DNA of 64,000 bases from Pseudomonas argentinensis (GTDB lineage Bacteria > Pseudomonadota > Gammaproteobacteria > Pseudomonadales > Pseudomonadaceae), in assembly GCF_001839655.2 (NCBI RefSeq), contig NZ_CP056087.1:3596001-3660000 (forward strand), given 5' to 3'. The notes beneath the pieces were generated by a model that worked only from the letters and a program-made list of their open reading frames with translations, did no database searches and was not told where the DNA came from. A program made the position numbers and the translations under genes. Of the stretch, positions 15,946 through 26,551 are shown one piece after another (position 1 is the stretch's first letter; every line of letters starts with the position of its first letter).

Positions 15946-17144
15946 GCCTGGGCTCCTTGCAAACGCGCTACGGGTTGCTCACGAACCGGCCAGTTGAGCG
16001 CGGCGGCGAGCACGCTGAGCAGGATGGAAATCTGCCACACCAGATCATAGCTGCCCGTGTGGTCGTAGAGGTAACCGCCGAGCCAGCCGCCCATGAACGA
16101 GCCCAGCTGGTGGAACAGGAACACGAGACCGCCGAGCATCGACAGGTTGCGCACGCCGAACAGCGTCGCCACGGTGCCATTGGTCAGCGGCACGGTGGAC
16201 AGCCACAGCAGCCCCATGGCGATCCCGAAGGCGTAGGCCGTCCATACGCTCAGCGGCACGCTGATGAACAGCGCGATGACCACACCACGGGCCAGGTACA
16301 GGGCGCTGAGCAACCTTGGCTTGGAACGTCGCCCGCCGAGCCAGCCGGCGATGTAGGTGCCGAATACGTTGAACAGCCCCACCAGCGCCAGCACCGTGGT
16401 GCCGACGATGGCCGGCAGGTGCTGATCGACCAGGTACGCCGGCAGGTGCACGCCAATGAACACCACCTGGAACCCACAGACGAAAAAGCCCAGCGCCAAC
16501 AGCCAGAAGCCGGAATGGCTGCACGCCTCGCGCAGCGCCTCACCCAGGGTCTGCTGCGGGCCCTGGCTCACCGGTGGCCGGTCCTTGACCATGGCCGCCA
16601 GGGGCACGATCAGTGCCACCATGATGCCCAGAGCGATCAAGGCGGCCGACCAGCCCAGCCAGCCGATCAGCCCCAGGGTGCCTGGCAGCATGGCGAACTG
16701 GCCGAAGGAGCCCGCCGCCGCGGCAATGCCCATGGCCATGCTGCGTTTCTCCACCGGCACCGCCCGGCCGACCACGCCGAGGATCACCGAGAACGAGGTG
16801 CCGGACAGGCCGATGCCGATCAGCAGCCCGGCGCTTAGCGACAACGACAGCGGCGAGTCCGCCAGCCCCATCAGCACCAGCCCCGCGGCATACAACAGGC
16901 CACCGACGATGATCGCCCGCTGCGCGCCGAAGCGATCGGCCAGCGCGCCGGTAAACGGCTGGGCGATGCCCCAGATCAGGTTCTGCAAGGCGATGGCGAA
17001 GGCGAACACGCCTCGCCCCCAGCCGAACTCCGCGCTCATCGGCGGCAGGAACAGGCCGAACCCGTGACGGGTGCCCAGGGACAGGGCGAGGATCAGCGAA
17101 GCCCCCAACATGATCCAGACGCTGGTGCGCCAAACCGAATTCAT
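15942..17144 (-). CDS. MFS transporter, monocarboxylate/oxalate-formate-like
   Basis: 400 residues with about twelve membrane segments. The signature between segments 2 and 3 is [17 protein letters not shown], and a long central cytoplasmic loop (near [14 protein letters not shown]) splits the two halves. The pattern [12 protein letters not shown] in segment 1 is common in the monocarboxylate-porter-like group of Pseudomonas MFS proteins. The substrate is unknown. The ATG at 17144 follows AAGGA. It is co-directional with marR (62 bases upstream) and coupled to the 41-residue gene, suggesting control by the MarR protein. Confidence 0.85.
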   Translation of the reverse strand: MNSVWRTSVWIMLGASLILALSLGTRHGFGLFLPPMSAEFGWGRGVFAFAIALQNLIWGIAQPFTGALADRFGAQRAIIVGGLLYAAGLVLMGLADSPLSLSLSAGLLIGIGLSGTSFSVILGVVGRAVPVEKRSMAMGIAAAAGSFGQFAMLPGTLGLIGWLGWSAALIALGIMVALIVPLAAMVKDRPPVSQGPQQTLGEALREACSHSGFWLLALGFFVCGFQVVFIGVHLPAYLVDQHLPAIVGTTVLALVGLFNVFGTYIAGWLGGRRSKPRLLSALYLARGVVIALFISVPLSVWTAYAFGIAMGLLWLSTVPLTNGTVATLFGVRNLSMLGGLVFLFHQLGSFMGGWLGGYLYDHTGSYDLVWQISILLSVLAAALNWPVREQPVARLQGAQA

Positions 17145-17206
17145 TGCATGTCCTTCTGTTGTCAGGTCGAAACGCAAAAAGGCAGTGGTGCCATGCACCT
17201 CGCCCG

Positions 17207-17611
17207 TCAATCCAGGCTGGCGAGCAGCTCGTCCAGCGCTTGCAGGTGATGCGCTTGCAGGCGTTGCTTCAGGTGGCGCTGTACAGCCTGCCAGGCATCC
17301 AGCGCCTCGGCGAGCAGCTTTTCACCCGCGGCGGTCAGGCTTACCAGGCGATTGCGCTGATCGGCACCCTCCTCCAGGGCCACCAGACCACGCCGTTCGA
17401 GCAGCCGCAGGTTGCGGCCCAAGGTGCTGCGCTCGAGGCCTACGGCATCGGCCAGGTCCGTGATGCTTGGCTGATCGAGCCTTTGCAGATGACGCAGTAG
17501 AGAATACTGGGCAACGCTGAGTCCGACACCATTCAGGGCATCGTCATAGAGCTTGCTGACGCCACGGCTGGCGCGACGCAGGCGGGTGCACAGGCATTCG
17601 GTAGGCAACAT
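17207..17611 (-). CDS. MarR family transcriptional regulator
   Basis: 134 residues. The winged helix-turn-helix lies in the middle (SITDLADAVGLERSTLGRNLRLLERRGLV), with the wing containing DQRNRLVSLTAAGE. Cys residues near the N-terminus (LPTECLCTRLRR) could act as a redox sensor, as in OspR/OhrR-type MarR proteins, which would fit the peroxidase downstream; this is inference. The start at 17611 matches the conserved ECLC opening. No ribosome site precedes it, and a promoter-like sequence ends almost at the ATG, so the message may be leaderless. Confidence 0.88.
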   Translation of the reverse strand: MLPTECLCTRLRRASRGVSKLYDDALNGVGLSVAQYSLLRHLQRLDQPSITDLADAVGLERSTLGRNLRLLERRGLVALEEGADQRNRLVSLTAAGEKLLAEALDAWQAVQRHLKQRLQAHHLQALDELLASLD

Positions 17612-17647
17612 GGATATAGGTATATACCCGCAATTCGGCTTTAACAA
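17612..17647 (-). promoter_or_regulatory. Promoter and operator-like palindrome upstream of marR
   Basis: On the minus strand TTGTTA (17647-17642) is followed after 15-17 bases by TATATA/TATACC (17626-17619), which would start transcription within a few bases of the marR ATG. The 10-base palindrome GGTATATACC overlaps the proposed -10 and is a plausible autoregulatory MarR site. Confidence 0.45.
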
Positions 17648-17697
17648 GCCACGCGCTGCCGAATGCAGACAAATCACCGAGCGCTGTGCAGTTCGGC

Positions 17698-18426
17698 TTA
17701 GCTGCCTTGCAGCGTCGCGGCGAGCAGCACGGCGCACTCGACCCCCTCCAGCAATGCGCCGGCCGTATCGCCGGTCGTGCCGCCCAGGCGCTGCAGCATC
17801 ATGCGGCGCAACCAGAGGAAAGCGCCTGCTGCTGCCACCATCACCCAGAACCCAGTGAACAGCAGGCCGAGCAAGGCCGTCACGGCCAGCACCATGGTGG
17901 CACAGGAACGTGGCAGATGGGTTTTCAGCGCGTCGCCGAGGCCGCCGGGCCGCACATAGGGCGTGCAGAGAAACAGCGCCAGCAGCGCCCCCCGCCCCAG
18001 CACCGGCGCCAGCAGCAACACGATGTGATCCCCTCGTTCGAGCAGGGCCAGCAAGGCGGTGAACTTGAGCAACAGCAGCAACACCAGCACCACCACGGCG
18101 ATGGGGCCGCTGCGCGGATCCTTCATGATCGCCAGGGTGCGCTCGCGGTCGCCGAAGCCGCCCATCCAGGCATCGGCGCTATCGGCCAGGCCATCAAGGT
18201 GCAGGGCGCCAGTCAGAGCGACCCACAGGCTTAGCAGCAGTGCTGCCTGCAAAGCGAGCGGCGCTGCCTCGAGTAGATGGGCGGCGCCCATCAACAATCC
18301 ACCGATCAGGGCGCCTACCAGCGGGTAGTAAAGCAGCGAGCGGCCCATTTGCTCAGGTGTGGGCATCCCCGCCAGGCGCACCGGCAAACGGGTGAGAAAC
18401 TGCAGGGCGATCCACAACGGCGTCAT
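17698..18426 (-). CDS. cobS: Adenosylcobinamide-GDP ribazoletransferase
   Basis: 242 residues (also called CobV). This multi-span membrane enzyme joins adenosylcobinamide-GDP to alpha-ribazole (phosphate), the last assembly step of cobalamin. The family motif TGALHLDGLADSADAWMGG, with its acidic metal-binding residues, is intact, as is KDPRSGPIAVV. The ATG at 18426 follows GGGAG and overlaps the cobC stop by four bases; a GTG two codons earlier is too close to that site. It is the last gene of the operon. Confidence 0.93.
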   Translation of the reverse strand: MTPLWIALQFLTRLPVRLAGMPTPEQMGRSLLYYPLVGALIGGLLMGAAHLLEAAPLALQAALLLSLWVALTGALHLDGLADSADAWMGGFGDRERTLAIMKDPRSGPIAVVVLVLLLLLKFTALLALLERGDHIVLLLAPVLGRGALLALFLCTPYVRPGGLGDALKTHLPRSCATMVLAVTALLGLLFTGFWVMVAAAGAFLWLRRMMLQRLGGTTGDTAGALLEGVECAVLLAATLQGS

Positions 18427-18989
18427 AGACACTCCCGCAGGCCGAGTCCGTCGAACTGCAGGTGCACGCGCTGGCCGTGGGCCACGCTGACCTGCAACAG
18501 ATGCTCGCGGGGCAAGCCCCGCGCCCTGGCCAGCAACAGGCGCATCACGCCGCCATGGGTAACCACCAGCAACTGCTGCCCCCGATACTCGGCGTACACG
18601 CGTTGCAGCGCATCGAGCACCCGCGCTTCGAAATCGAGCAGCGGCTCGCCACCCGGCGGAGTAAAGGCATAGGGGTCGGCCCAGAAACGGCCCAGATCAT
18701 CGGCGTCGGTTTCCATCAATTGTGCGGCCGTGCGCCCTTCCCAGTCACCGAAATGCAGTTCCTGCAGACCGGCCTCGAACTGCAGTGGCAGGCCGCGAGC
18801 GGCCGCCAGTTCCTCGGCGAAACGCGCACAACGCTGCAGCGGTGAGCTGATCAGCGCATCCCAGTGCTCGTCGGCTCGCACGGCGGCCCGTAACTGCGCC
18901 CAGCCAGCCTCGGTCAAGGCATCGTCCAGGCTGCCGCGCAGGCCGCCGCCCTGATGCGTTTCGCCGTGGCGCAACAGCTGCAGGATCAC
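18423..18989 (-). CDS. cobC: Histidine phosphatase, alpha-ribazole phosphatase type
   Basis: 188 residues in the phosphoglycerate-mutase-like fold. The phospho-histidine motif is LLRHGET at the N-terminus, [15 protein letters not shown] supplies the second Arg, [10 protein letters not shown] the acidic turn, and VTHGGVMR the second His. In this operon it should remove the 5'-phosphate from alpha-ribazole phosphate or adenosylcobalamin phosphate. The start is GTG at 18989, overlapping the cobT stop as GTGA. Confidence 0.9.
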   Translation of the reverse strand: MILQLLRHGETHQGGGLRGSLDDALTEAGWAQLRAAVRADEHWDALISSPLQRCARFAEELAAARGLPLQFEAGLQELHFGDWEGRTAAQLMETDADDLGRFWADPYAFTPPGGEPLLDFEARVLDALQRVYAEYRGQQLLVVTHGGVMRLLLARARGLPREHLLQVSVAHGQRVHLQFDGLGLRECL

Positions 18990-20041
18990 GCCGGGCGGTC
19001 CGCGACCGCCGCTTCGGCGAAGGTGGCCATGCCGTTATGCAGCGCACAGGCCAGGCGCAGCATCGGCACCACCAGCGCCGCACCACTGCCCTCGCCCAGG
19101 CGCAGCCCCAGGCTGACGATCGGCGTGGCCTGCAACGCCGCGAGCAGGCGCCCGTGGCCGGGTTCGGCGCTCTGGTGGGAGAACAGCAGCCAGTCGCGAC
19201 ATGCCGGGTTCAGGCGCACCGCCAGCAAGGCCGCGACGCTGCAGATAAAGCCATCGACCAGCGCCACCACGCCCTGCTGGGCGCAGGCCAGGTAGGCGCC
19301 AGTCAGCGCGGCGATCTCGAAACCGCCGAGGCAGCGCAGCGCCTCGATGGGCTGATCGGCGGCGCCCTGGTGCAGCCTCAGCGCCGTTTCGATCACCTGC
19401 GCCTTGTGGGCGACGCCAGCCGCTGCCAGGCCGGTGCCTGGCCCGACCAGCTCGCCCACCGGGCAATCGAGCAGCAGACAGGCCAGTGCCGTGGCGGCGG
19501 TGGTATTACCGATGCCCATTTCACCGCCGATAAAGAGTTCGTGCCCCTGCTCGGCGGCGCGTAGCACGCTGTCGCGCCCGGCCTGCAGGGCGATCAGCGC
19601 CTGGGCCGGGGTCATGGCGGCCTCGTGCATCAGGTTGGCGGTACCCGCGCCTACCTGCAGGTGACGCACGCCTGGCAAGGGCTCGAGCGGCTCGGCGGTA
19701 CCCAGATCGGTGACCTCCAGCGCGGCACCCAACTGGCGGGCCAGCACACTGATCGCCGCACCGCCGGCAACGAAGTTGCGCAGCATCTGCCCGGTCACCG
19801 CCTGCGGATAGGCGGAAACGCCCTCGGCCACCACGCCATGGTCGCCGGCGAAAATGCTGATCCACACCTTGTCGACCTGCGGCCGCTCGCGGCCCTGCAC
19901 CGCCGCCAGGTGCACCGCCAGGCGCTCCAGCTCGCCGAGCGAACCGGCCGGCTTGGTCAGCTGGGCCTGACGCGCCGCCGCCTTGTCGCGCGCCACCGAG
20001 TCCAGGGGCTGCGTGGGGTTGAGCCACCAATCGAGTGTCAT
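18986..20041 (-). CDS. cobT: Nicotinate-nucleotide-dimethylbenzimidazole phosphoribosyltransferase
   Basis: 351 residues, the usual length. It transfers phosphoribose from nicotinate mononucleotide to dimethylbenzimidazole, activating the lower ligand. Motifs seen: [13 protein letters not shown] near residue 30, [38 protein letters not shown] and the C-terminal EGSGAALV, which includes the catalytic Glu. The start is the ATG at 20041, overlapping the cobU stop. The frame continues to 20302, but those residues are shadow sequence of cobU. Confidence 0.95.
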   Translation of the reverse strand: MTLDWWLNPTQPLDSVARDKAAARQAQLTKPAGSLGELERLAVHLAAVQGRERPQVDKVWISIFAGDHGVVAEGVSAYPQAVTGQMLRNFVAGGAAISVLARQLGAALEVTDLGTAEPLEPLPGVRHLQVGAGTANLMHEAAMTPAQALIALQAGRDSVLRAAEQGHELFIGGEMGIGNTTAATALACLLLDCPVGELVGPGTGLAAAGVAHKAQVIETALRLHQGAADQPIEALRCLGGFEIAALTGAYLACAQQGVVALVDGFICSVAALLAVRLNPACRDWLLFSHQSAEPGHGRLLAALQATPIVSLGLRLGEGSGAALVVPMLRLACALHNGMATFAEAAVADRPA

Positions 20042-20559
20042 AACGGGTCTCCCTTGAGGGTCATCGGCAGGCCGGCCACGGTGAACAGCACGCGCTCGCA
20101 GCGCTCGGCGACGGCCTGGTGCAGCAAACCGGCGGCGTCGACATAGCGGCGGGTCAGCTCGCCCATCGGCACCACGCCAAGGCCGGTTTCGTTGCTGACC
20201 ATGATCACCCGGCCGGGCAACGCCTGCAGGCAGGCCAGGAGTGCATCGCATTCGCGGTTCAGGCGCGCCTCGTCGTCGAGCATCAACAGGTTGGTCAGCC
20301 ACAGGGTCAGGCAGTCAACCAGCAGGCAGCGATGCGGCGAGGCTTGTTCCTGGAGCACTTGCGCCAGCGCCAACGGCTCCTCGACCAGCCCCCACTCGGC
20401 CGGGCGCCGCTCTCGATGGGCGCGGACGCGGCTGTTCATCTCGCCGTCCAGCGGCTGGCTGGTGGCGATATAGACGACCTGCAGCCCCGACTCGGCGGCC
20501 AGACGCTCGGCCAGCCGGCTCTTGCCCGAACGGGCACCGCCCAGGATCAGCTCGCCCAT
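20038..20559 (-). CDS. cobU: Adenosylcobinamide kinase / guanylyltransferase
   Basis: 173 residues (also called CobP). This bifunctional enzyme phosphorylates adenosylcobinamide and then adds GMP. The P-loop GGARSGKS lies at residues 7-14, [24 protein letters not shown] contains the His that carries GMP, and the later [10 protein letters not shown] and [10 protein letters not shown] motifs are intact. It directly abuts cobQ with no gap. Confidence 0.95.
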   Translation of the reverse strand: MGELILGGARSGKSRLAERLAAESGLQVVYIATSQPLDGEMNSRVRAHRERRPAEWGLVEEPLALAQVLQEQASPHRCLLVDCLTLWLTNLLMLDDEARLNRECDALLACLQALPGRVIMVSNETGLGVVPMGELTRRYVDAAGLLHQAVAERCERVLFTVAGLPMTLKGDPL

Positions 20560-22044
20560 CTAGCGCACCTCCTCGGCCAGGCCACAGAGTGCACGCAAGG
20601 CAGCCTGGTCCAGGTGGGTTTCGACCAGATCGGCCAGGCGCTCGATATCCCGCTCGCGCAGCGCATGATAGTCCACCGCCTGCACGTCACGCAGCCCGGC
20701 CCAGCGCAGCAGCGCACTGCACGCCGCCGAGGACTCGAACAGCCCGTGCAGGTAAGTGCCGAGCACCTGGCCGTCTTCGCTCAGCGCGCCGTCGCTGCGG
20801 CCATCGTCGAGCTGCACGGCGGCGCGCCGCAGGCCGACGCCCGAGGTCACCCCGGCATGGATTTCATAACCACTGATGGCGGCATCTTCCAGGCACAACC
20901 GGCCCCTGACGTTGCGCAGCTGCTTGTGCGGCTCCAGCACGGTGTCGATCTGCAACAGGCCGAAGCCCTCGCTGCCACCCGCGGGCCCTTCCAGCCCTTG
21001 CGGATCCTCGACCCGACGGCCGAGCATCTGCAGCCCGCCGCAGATGCCCAGCAGCTTGCCGCCGTAACGCAGGTGCCGGTCGATGGCCGCCGCCCAGCCG
21101 CCGCTGCGCAGAAAAGCCAGGTCCGCACGCACGCTCTTGGAGCCGGGCAGGATGATCAGGTCCGCCGGCGGGATGGCCTGGCCGGGGCCGACGAAGCTCA
21201 GCTCGACCTGGGGGTGCAGGCGCAGCGGATCGAAATCGGTGTGGTTGCTGATCCGCGGCAGCACCGGCACCACCACCTTGAGCGCCTGACCGGCCTTGCT
21301 CACCTGACGGCGGTCGATGGCGTCCTCGGCCTCCAGATGGAAATCCATCAGGTACGGCAGCACGCCCAGCACCGGTTTGCCGGTGCGCCTTTCGAGCCAG
21401 TCCAGCCCCGGCTTGAGCAGGGCGATGTCACCGCGAAACCGGTTGATCACGAAGCCCTTGAGGCGTGCCTGCTCGCTGGGCGACAGCAACTCCAGGGTGC
21501 CGACCAGATGGGCGAACACGCCGCCCTTGTCGATATCGGCGACCAGGATCACCGGGCAGTCGACCGCCTCGGCAAAACCCATGTTGGCGATATCGTTGGC
21601 ACGCAGGTTGATCTCGGCCGGCGAGCCGGCGCCCTCGACCATCACTACCTGGTGGTTCGCCCGCAGGCGAGCGTGGGAGGCCAGCACCGCGTCACGGGCG
21701 ACCTGCTTGTAGTGATGATAGGCCACGGCGTTCATATTGCCGACCGCCTGGCCATGGATGATCACCTGGGCACCGGTGTCACTGTTGGGCTTGAGCAACA
21801 CCGGGTTCATGTCGGTATGGGCCGGCAAACCGCAGGCCTGGGCCTGCACCGCCTGGGCCCGGCCGATCTCGCCGCCGTCGGCGGTCACCGCACTGTTGAG
21901 CGCCATGTTCTGCGGTTTGAACGGCGCCACACTGACGCCCTGGCGGCGCAGCCAGCGACACAGCGCGGTCACCAGGGTGCTCTTGCCGGCGTCCGACGTG
22001 GTGCCCTGCACCATCAGGGTGGCGCCAGGCTGGTGGGGACTCAT
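20560..22044 (-). CDS. cobQ: Cobyric acid synthase
   Basis: 494 residues. The N-terminal dethiobiotin-synthetase-like ATPase domain begins [20 protein letters not shown], and the C-terminal class I glutaminase-like domain has [13 protein letters not shown] with its Cys nucleophile and a late His in YLHGLFES. It amidates the b, d, e and g carboxyls of adenosylcobyrinate a,c-diamide. It overlaps the upstream decarboxylase gene by four bases. Confidence 0.96.
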   Translation of the reverse strand: MSPHQPGATLMVQGTTSDAGKSTLVTALCRWLRRQGVSVAPFKPQNMALNSAVTADGGEIGRAQAVQAQACGLPAHTDMNPVLLKPNSDTGAQVIIHGQAVGNMNAVAYHHYKQVARDAVLASHARLRANHQVVMVEGAGSPAEINLRANDIANMGFAEAVDCPVILVADIDKGGVFAHLVGTLELLSPSEQARLKGFVINRFRGDIALLKPGLDWLERRTGKPVLGVLPYLMDFHLEAEDAIDRRQVSKAGQALKVVVPVLPRISNHTDFDPLRLHPQVELSFVGPGQAIPPADLIILPGSKSVRADLAFLRSGGWAAAIDRHLRYGGKLLGICGGLQMLGRRVEDPQGLEGPAGGSEGFGLLQIDTVLEPHKQLRNVRGRLCLEDAAISGYEIHAGVTSGVGLRRAAVQLDDGRSDGALSEDGQVLGTYLHGLFESSAACSALLRWAGLRDVQAVDYHALRERDIERLADLVETHLDQAALRALCGLAEEVR

Positions 22045-23033
22045 CGCGCCTCCTCGGCGAAGACTTTCAACGCCGCTGCCAGGCGCTGCCAGCCGGCCTC
22101 ATCGGGCGGCAGGCCGAAACGAATGCTGGCCGGGCGCTCGAACAGGCGGGCCAGGATGCCGTTGCAGGCCAGGAACTCGTGCAGCAGCGCCGCCTGCTCG
22201 CTGGCGACCCACTGGAACAGCGCGCAGCCACCGGTGGGCGCCAGGCCATGCTCACGCAGCAGGCTGGCCAGGCGCTGACCGTCGCTGACCAGGCGCCGGC
22301 GTTGCGCCTGCTGGGCGGTCTTGTCAGTGAGCAGTTGGGTCGCCAGCCAACGGGTCGGGCCGCTGATCGTCCAGGGACCAAGCATCTCCTCCAGTTCACC
22401 GAGCAGAGCGCGTTCGGCCAGCACGAAGCCCAGCCGCGCACCCGCCATGCCGAAAAACTTGCCAAACGAGCGCAGCACGATCAGCCCGGGCGAATGCGCG
22501 TGGGCGGCCAGGCTCTGCTCCGGGGTGCAGTCGATAAAGGCTTCATCGACGATCAGCCAACCACCCCGCTCGGCCAGGCGCGCATGCCAGGCATACAGCT
22601 GCTCGGGAGAAAAGCGCCGCCCGGTGGGATTGTTGGGATTGACCAGCAGCAGTACATCGAGGCGCTCCAGCGCGCGGTTGACGCCGGCCTCGCTGATCTC
22701 CAGCACCCGGTGCCCTTCGCGCTGCCAGGCCGCCCCATGCTCGGCATAGGCCGGCGACACGATGCCAACCCGTGCCTCGCGACGCAGCCGCGGCAGGCAC
22801 TGGATCGCCGCCTGGGAGCCGGCCACCGGCAGCAGCCCGGCGGCGCCGTAATAGGCGCAGGCGGCGGCTTCCAGGCCATCGTCCTGCTCCGGTAGGCGAT
22901 TCCAGGCCTGCGCGGGAATTTCCGGCAGCGCCAGGCTGTAAGGCGCCACGCCGGTCGACACGTCCAGCCAGTCGCTCAACGGGATGCCATAGTGCAGCGC
23001 CGCCTTGCGCAATCGCCCGCCGTGCTCAAGCAA
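22041..23033 (-). CDS. cobD: Threonine-phosphate decarboxylase-like PLP enzyme
   Basis: 330 residues (CobD in Salmonella usage, CobC in P. denitrificans usage). The fold-type I aminotransferase signature includes [27 protein letters not shown] and the PLP lysine in [16 protein letters not shown]. It provides the aminopropanol arm by decarboxylating threonine phosphate, for use by the next enzyme, CbiB. It overlaps cbiB by eight bases. Confidence 0.92.
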   Translation of the reverse strand: MLEHGGRLRKAALHYGIPLSDWLDVSTGVAPYSLALPEIPAQAWNRLPEQDDGLEAAACAYYGAAGLLPVAGSQAAIQCLPRLRREARVGIVSPAYAEHGAAWQREGHRVLEISEAGVNRALERLDVLLLVNPNNPTGRRFSPEQLYAWHARLAERGGWLIVDEAFIDCTPEQSLAAHAHSPGLIVLRSFGKFFGMAGARLGFVLAERALLGELEEMLGPWTISGPTRWLATQLLTDKTAQQAQRRRLVSDGQRLASLLREHGLAPTGGCALFQWVASEQAALLHEFLACNGILARLFERPASIRFGLPPDEAGWQRLAAALKVFAEEAR

Positions 23034-23934
23034 GGCACACCTCCCCGGTCAGCATCAGCAGCAACCAGAGCAATACACCGCCCCACACCAGGTTCATTGC
23101 CCGCTCGATATCCCGCGCCCGTGGCGGCGGCCCTTCACCCAGCCCGGGGCGCGGGTGCAGCTCGCCATGATAAACCGCCGCGCCACCGAGGCTGACGCCC
23201 AGCGCCCCGGCCCCCGCAGCCATCACCGGCCCGGCGTTGGGGCTGTCCCACTGCGGCGCCTGGCGCTGCCAGCAGCGCATCGCCAGGCTGGTACGCCCCA
23301 GCAGCGCATAGGTCAGCGCCACCAGCCGGGCCGGCACGTAATTGAGCAGGTCATCGATCTTCGCAGCCGCCCAGCCGAAGCGCTCGAAACGCGCGTTGCG
23401 ATAGCCCCACATGGCGTCCAGGGTGTTGCTCAGACGGTACAGCACCACGCCCGGCGCCCCGGCGACGAGAAACCAGAACAGCGCGGCGAACACCGCGTCG
23501 CTGCCGTTTTCCAGCACCGACTCGGTGCCGGCACGGGCCACGCCGTTAGCATCCAGGTCCTCGGTACGGCGGCTGACCATGTAGCCAACCCGCTGCCGGG
23601 CCAGCGGCAGGTCACCCAGGCGCAGCGCCTGGGCCACCGGCTGGGCGTGCTGATCGAGGCTGCGCAGCCCCAGGGCGGCGTACAGGGCGAGGATCTGCAC
23701 CAGCCAACCGACCCATGGCAGCTGCACCAACATCAGGGTGAGCAGCGTCAACGGCAGCACCGCCAGGCACCAGGCGCTCACTCCGTGGCTGCGCCAGCCG
23801 CCACCGGACGGGTTGAAGCGCTGCTCCAGGCGGTCGGCCAATTTGCCGAAGCCCACCAGCGGGTGCCAGCGCTTCGGCTCGCCGAGGGCGGCATCCAGGG
23901 CCACGCCCGCGACGGCGCTGAGGATCAGGCTCAT
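23026..23934 (-). CDS. cbiB: Adenosylcobinamide-phosphate synthase
   Basis: 302 residues (also called CobD in P. denitrificans usage). This integral membrane enzyme attaches aminopropanol (phosphate) to adenosylcobyric acid. The opening [25 protein letters not shown] and the central [23 protein letters not shown] are family hallmarks, and there are about five hydrophobic segments. It starts 12 bases after bluB. Confidence 0.94.
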   Translation of the reverse strand: MSLILSAVAGVALDAALGEPKRWHPLVGFGKLADRLEQRFNPSGGGWRSHGVSAWCLAVLPLTLLTLMLVQLPWVGWLVQILALYAALGLRSLDQHAQPVAQALRLGDLPLARQRVGYMVSRRTEDLDANGVARAGTESVLENGSDAVFAALFWFLVAGAPGVVLYRLSNTLDAMWGYRNARFERFGWAAAKIDDLLNYVPARLVALTYALLGRTSLAMRCWQRQAPQWDSPNAGPVMAAGAGALGVSLGGAAVYHGELHPRPGLGEGPPPRARDIERAMNLVWGGVLLWLLLMLTGEVCLA

Positions 23935-23946
23935 GGACGGTTCTCG

Positions 23947-24597
23947 TTAATCATGGTGATCCCAGCGGTTCTGAAACAGCAATTCATGCAGCGGCCGCAC
24001 CTGTGCCCAGCCTTCCTGAGCCAGCATCGGCGCTGGGTAGAAGGCCTGCACCGGCCCCAGGCAGAGCACCGCGACCGGCTTGCTACCCGGCGGCATGCCC
24101 AGCAATTCGGCCAGCGCGACGGGGTCGAACAGCGACACCCAGCCCATGCCCAACCCTTCGGCACGGGCTGCCAACCACAGGTTCTGGATCGCGCAGGACA
24201 GCGACGCCATGTCCATTTCCGGCAAGGTGCGCCGGCCGAACACATGGGCCTCTCGGCCCTCCATCAGCGCGGCCACCAGCACTTCGGCGCAATCGCGAAC
24301 ACCCTCGACCTTCAGGCGCATGAATTCGTCCGAACGCTCGCCCAGGGCCTCGGCGGTCAGCTGACGTTCGCGCTCGACCAGTTGGTAAATGCCTTCACGC
24401 AGCGCCGCCCGGGTGACGCGGATAAAGCGCCACGGCTGCATCAGCCCGACGCTGGGCGCCTGGTGCGCGGCTTCGAGCAAGCGGGCGAGTAGCTCGGGCG
24501 CCACCTCGCCGCCGCTGAAATGGCGCATGTCGCGGCGCTCGGCGATGGCGCGGTAGATGGCGGCGCGCTCTTCGGCGCTGAAGGCGTGCTCGCTCAT
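23947..24597 (-). CDS. bluB: 5,6-dimethylbenzimidazole synthase
   Basis: 216 residues in the nitroreductase-like fold. BluB splits reduced FMN with oxygen to make the lower ligand of cobalamin. Diagnostic stretches are ERRDMRHFSGGEV near the N-terminus, APSVGLMQPWRF for the flavin contact, and the Asp-rich FGRRTLPEMDMASLSCAIQNLWLAA. Its presence means the organism can make its own lower ligand aerobically. It overlaps cobB by four bases. Confidence 0.93.
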   Translation of the reverse strand: MSEHAFSAEERAAIYRAIAERRDMRHFSGGEVAPELLARLLEAAHQAPSVGLMQPWRFIRVTRAALREGIYQLVERERQLTAEALGERSDEFMRLKVEGVRDCAEVLVAALMEGREAHVFGRRTLPEMDMASLSCAIQNLWLAARAEGLGMGWVSLFDPVALAELLGMPPGSKPVAVLCLGPVQAFYPAPMLAQEGWAQVRPLHELLFQNRWDHHD

Positions 24598-25919
24598 GGC
24601 CGCAGCAACGCCGCGGCGGCCGTCGGGTTCGACGGCAGATAGAAGTGGATATAAGAGGCGGTCAGGCGCCCGATCCGAAATACCGCCTCGCTGACCGGCT
24701 TGTCATTCGGACAGTCGCCAAGGACCAGTGGCTGCAACCCGGACTCCAGGCGCGAATGGTGGTAGCTGTGCCCGCGCAGTTCGCCCTCGGGCAGTGCCAC
24801 GCGCTGCAACGCCAGGGCGACCAGGCGCTTCTGCATCTGCCCGTGGCCAGGCACCAGGCCGGCCAGTTCGGCGCGCTCGCCGGCGACATCGCTCAGCGAT
24901 TCGAGCAGGTACAGCATGCCGCCGCACTCGGCGAGCAGCGGCTTGCCGGCCTGCTGGTGCGCCCTGATGGCGTCGATCATCGGTCGATTGCCACTCAGTG
25001 CCTGCAGATGTAGTTCCGGGTAGCCGCCGGGCAGATAGAGGCTGTCCACCTCGGGTAGCGCTTCGTCGCCCAGCGGGCTGAAAGACACCAGGGTCGCCCC
25101 CATGCGCTCAAGCAGATCGAGATTGGCCTGGTAGATAAAGGCGAAGGACGCATCGTGCGCCACGCCGATACGCACGCCTTCCAGCAGCGGTTCCAGTGGC
25201 GCCAGCGCGGGCGCCGCGAAGGTCACGGGCGGCGGCATGGTCAGGGTGGCGGTCTGCTCGAGGGCATCGGCCGCGGCATCCAGGCGCACATCCAGGTCGG
25301 CCAGCTCGGCGGCCTGTACCAGACCAAGGTGCCGGCTTGGCAGCTCGATGGCGGCACTGCGCGGCAACGAGCCGTACCAGCGGATCGAGGCCGGCAGGCT
25401 GTCACGGATCAGGTCGTTATGGCGACCTGGATTGACCCGGTTGCCGAGCACGCCGGAGAACGGCAGGTCCGGCTGGTAGCTGGCCAGGCCAACGGCCAGG
25501 GCGCCGAAGGTCTGGGCCATGGCCGAACCGTCGATCACCCCAAGCACCGGCACGCCGAAACGACGCGCCAGGTCAGCTGCCGACGGCGAGCCGTCGAACA
25601 ACCCCATCACGCCTTCGATGAGAATCAGATCGGCCTCGCCCGCCGCTTCCCAGAGCAGCCGCCGGCTCTCGGCCTCGCCGACCATCCACAGGTCGAGCTG
25701 ATAGACCGGGTTGCCGCTGGCACGGGAGAGGATCATCGGGTCGAGAAAATCCGGCCCGCACTTGAATACCCGCACCCGCTTGCCCTGCCGGGTATGCAGG
25801 CGCGCCAGGGCGGCGGTGACGGTGGTCTTGCCCTGCCCCGAAGCCGGCGCGGCAATCACCAGGGTCGGGCAGCGCCGTGGCGTCCCCGGCTCGACGGACA
25901 GCGCTTGCTGCGTATTCAA
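24594..25919 (-). CDS. cobB: Cobyrinate (or hydrogenobyrinate) a,c-diamide synthase
   Basis: 441 residues. The N-terminal ATPase domain has ASGQGKTTVTAALARLH and KCGPDFLDP, and the C-terminal glutaminase-like domain has LLAECGGMLYLLE with its Cys and GHSYHHS near the end. It amidates the a and c carboxyls of the corrin ring. It overlaps cobO and bluB by four bases each. It should not be confused with the sirtuin at 28336-29115, which is also often called CobB. Confidence 0.95.
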   Translation of the reverse strand: MNTQQALSVEPGTPRRCPTLVIAAPASGQGKTTVTAALARLHTRQGKRVRVFKCGPDFLDPMILSRASGNPVYQLDLWMVGEAESRRLLWEAAGEADLILIEGVMGLFDGSPSAADLARRFGVPVLGVIDGSAMAQTFGALAVGLASYQPDLPFSGVLGNRVNPGRHNDLIRDSLPASIRWYGSLPRSAAIELPSRHLGLVQAAELADLDVRLDAAADALEQTATLTMPPPVTFAAPALAPLEPLLEGVRIGVAHDASFAFIYQANLDLLERMGATLVSFSPLGDEALPEVDSLYLPGGYPELHLQALSGNRPMIDAIRAHQQAGKPLLAECGGMLYLLESLSDVAGERAELAGLVPGHGQMQKRLVALALQRVALPEGELRGHSYHHSRLESGLQPLVLGDCPNDKPVSEAVFRIGRLTASYIHFYLPSNPTAAAALLRP

Positions 25920-26551
25920 AATTCCACGCCCTTCTGCGCCTTCACCCCGGCCTTGAAGGCATGCTTGACCAGGGTCATCTCGGTCACCGTGTCGGCGGCC
26001 TCGAGCAACGCCGGCGGCGCGCCGCGGCCGGTCACCACCACGTGCTGCAGTTCCGGGCGCGACTCGATATCGCGCAGCACCAGATCCAGGTCCAGATAAC
26101 CGTGCTTGAGGGCGATATTCAGCTCATCGAGCACCACCAGGGCGATCCGCGGATCGCCCAGCAATTGCCTGGCGACATCCCAGGCCTGGCGGGCCTTCTC
26201 GATGTCGCGCTGGCGATCCTGGGTATCCCAGGTGTAACCCTCGCCCATCACGTGGTAGCTGACTTCATCGGGGAAACGGCGGAAAAACTGCTCCTCGCCG
26301 GTGGCCATGCCGCCCTTGATGAACTGCACCACGCCCACCTTGAGGCCATGGCCCAGCGCTCGGGCAACCATGCCGAAGGCCGAGCTGCTCTTGCCCTTGC
26401 CGTTGCCGCTGTGCACCAGCAGCAAACCGTATTCGTCCTGGGCCTGGGCGATCCTGTCGTCCATCAGCGCCTTCTTGCGCGCCATACGGGCGTTGTGGCG
26501 CGCATCGCGTTCGGCCGATTCGCGACTGGGGGGTGGGGTCGACTCGCTCAT
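25916..26551 (-). CDS. cobO: Cob(I)yrinic acid a,c-diamide adenosyltransferase
   Basis: 211 residues of the BtuR/CobO/CobP ATP:corrinoid adenosyltransferase type. The P-loop-like GNGKGKSS lies at residues 49-56, followed by MVARALGHGLKVGVVQFIKGG and VVLDELNIALKHGYLD. It adds the upper adenosyl ligand. It is the first gene after the cobalamin riboswitch; the 150-base gap between the two contains GC-rich inverted sequence that could carry the switching hairpin or sequester the ribosome site. Confidence 0.95.
   Translation of the reverse strand: MSESTPPPSRESAERDARHNARMARKKALMDDRIAQAQDEYGLLLVHSGNGKGKSSSAFGMVARALGHGLKVGVVQFIKGGMATGEEQFFRRFPDEVSYHVMGEGYTWDTQDRQRDIEKARQAWDVARQLLGDPRIALVVLDELNIALKHGYLDLDLVLRDIESRPELQHVVVTGRGAPPALLEAADTVTEMTLVKHAFKAGVKAQKGVEF

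Noticed and set aside
20119..22278. 719-residue plus-strand open frame across the cob operon
   Set aside because: It crosses cobU and cobQ in antisense and has no motif; the overlapped genes are certain.
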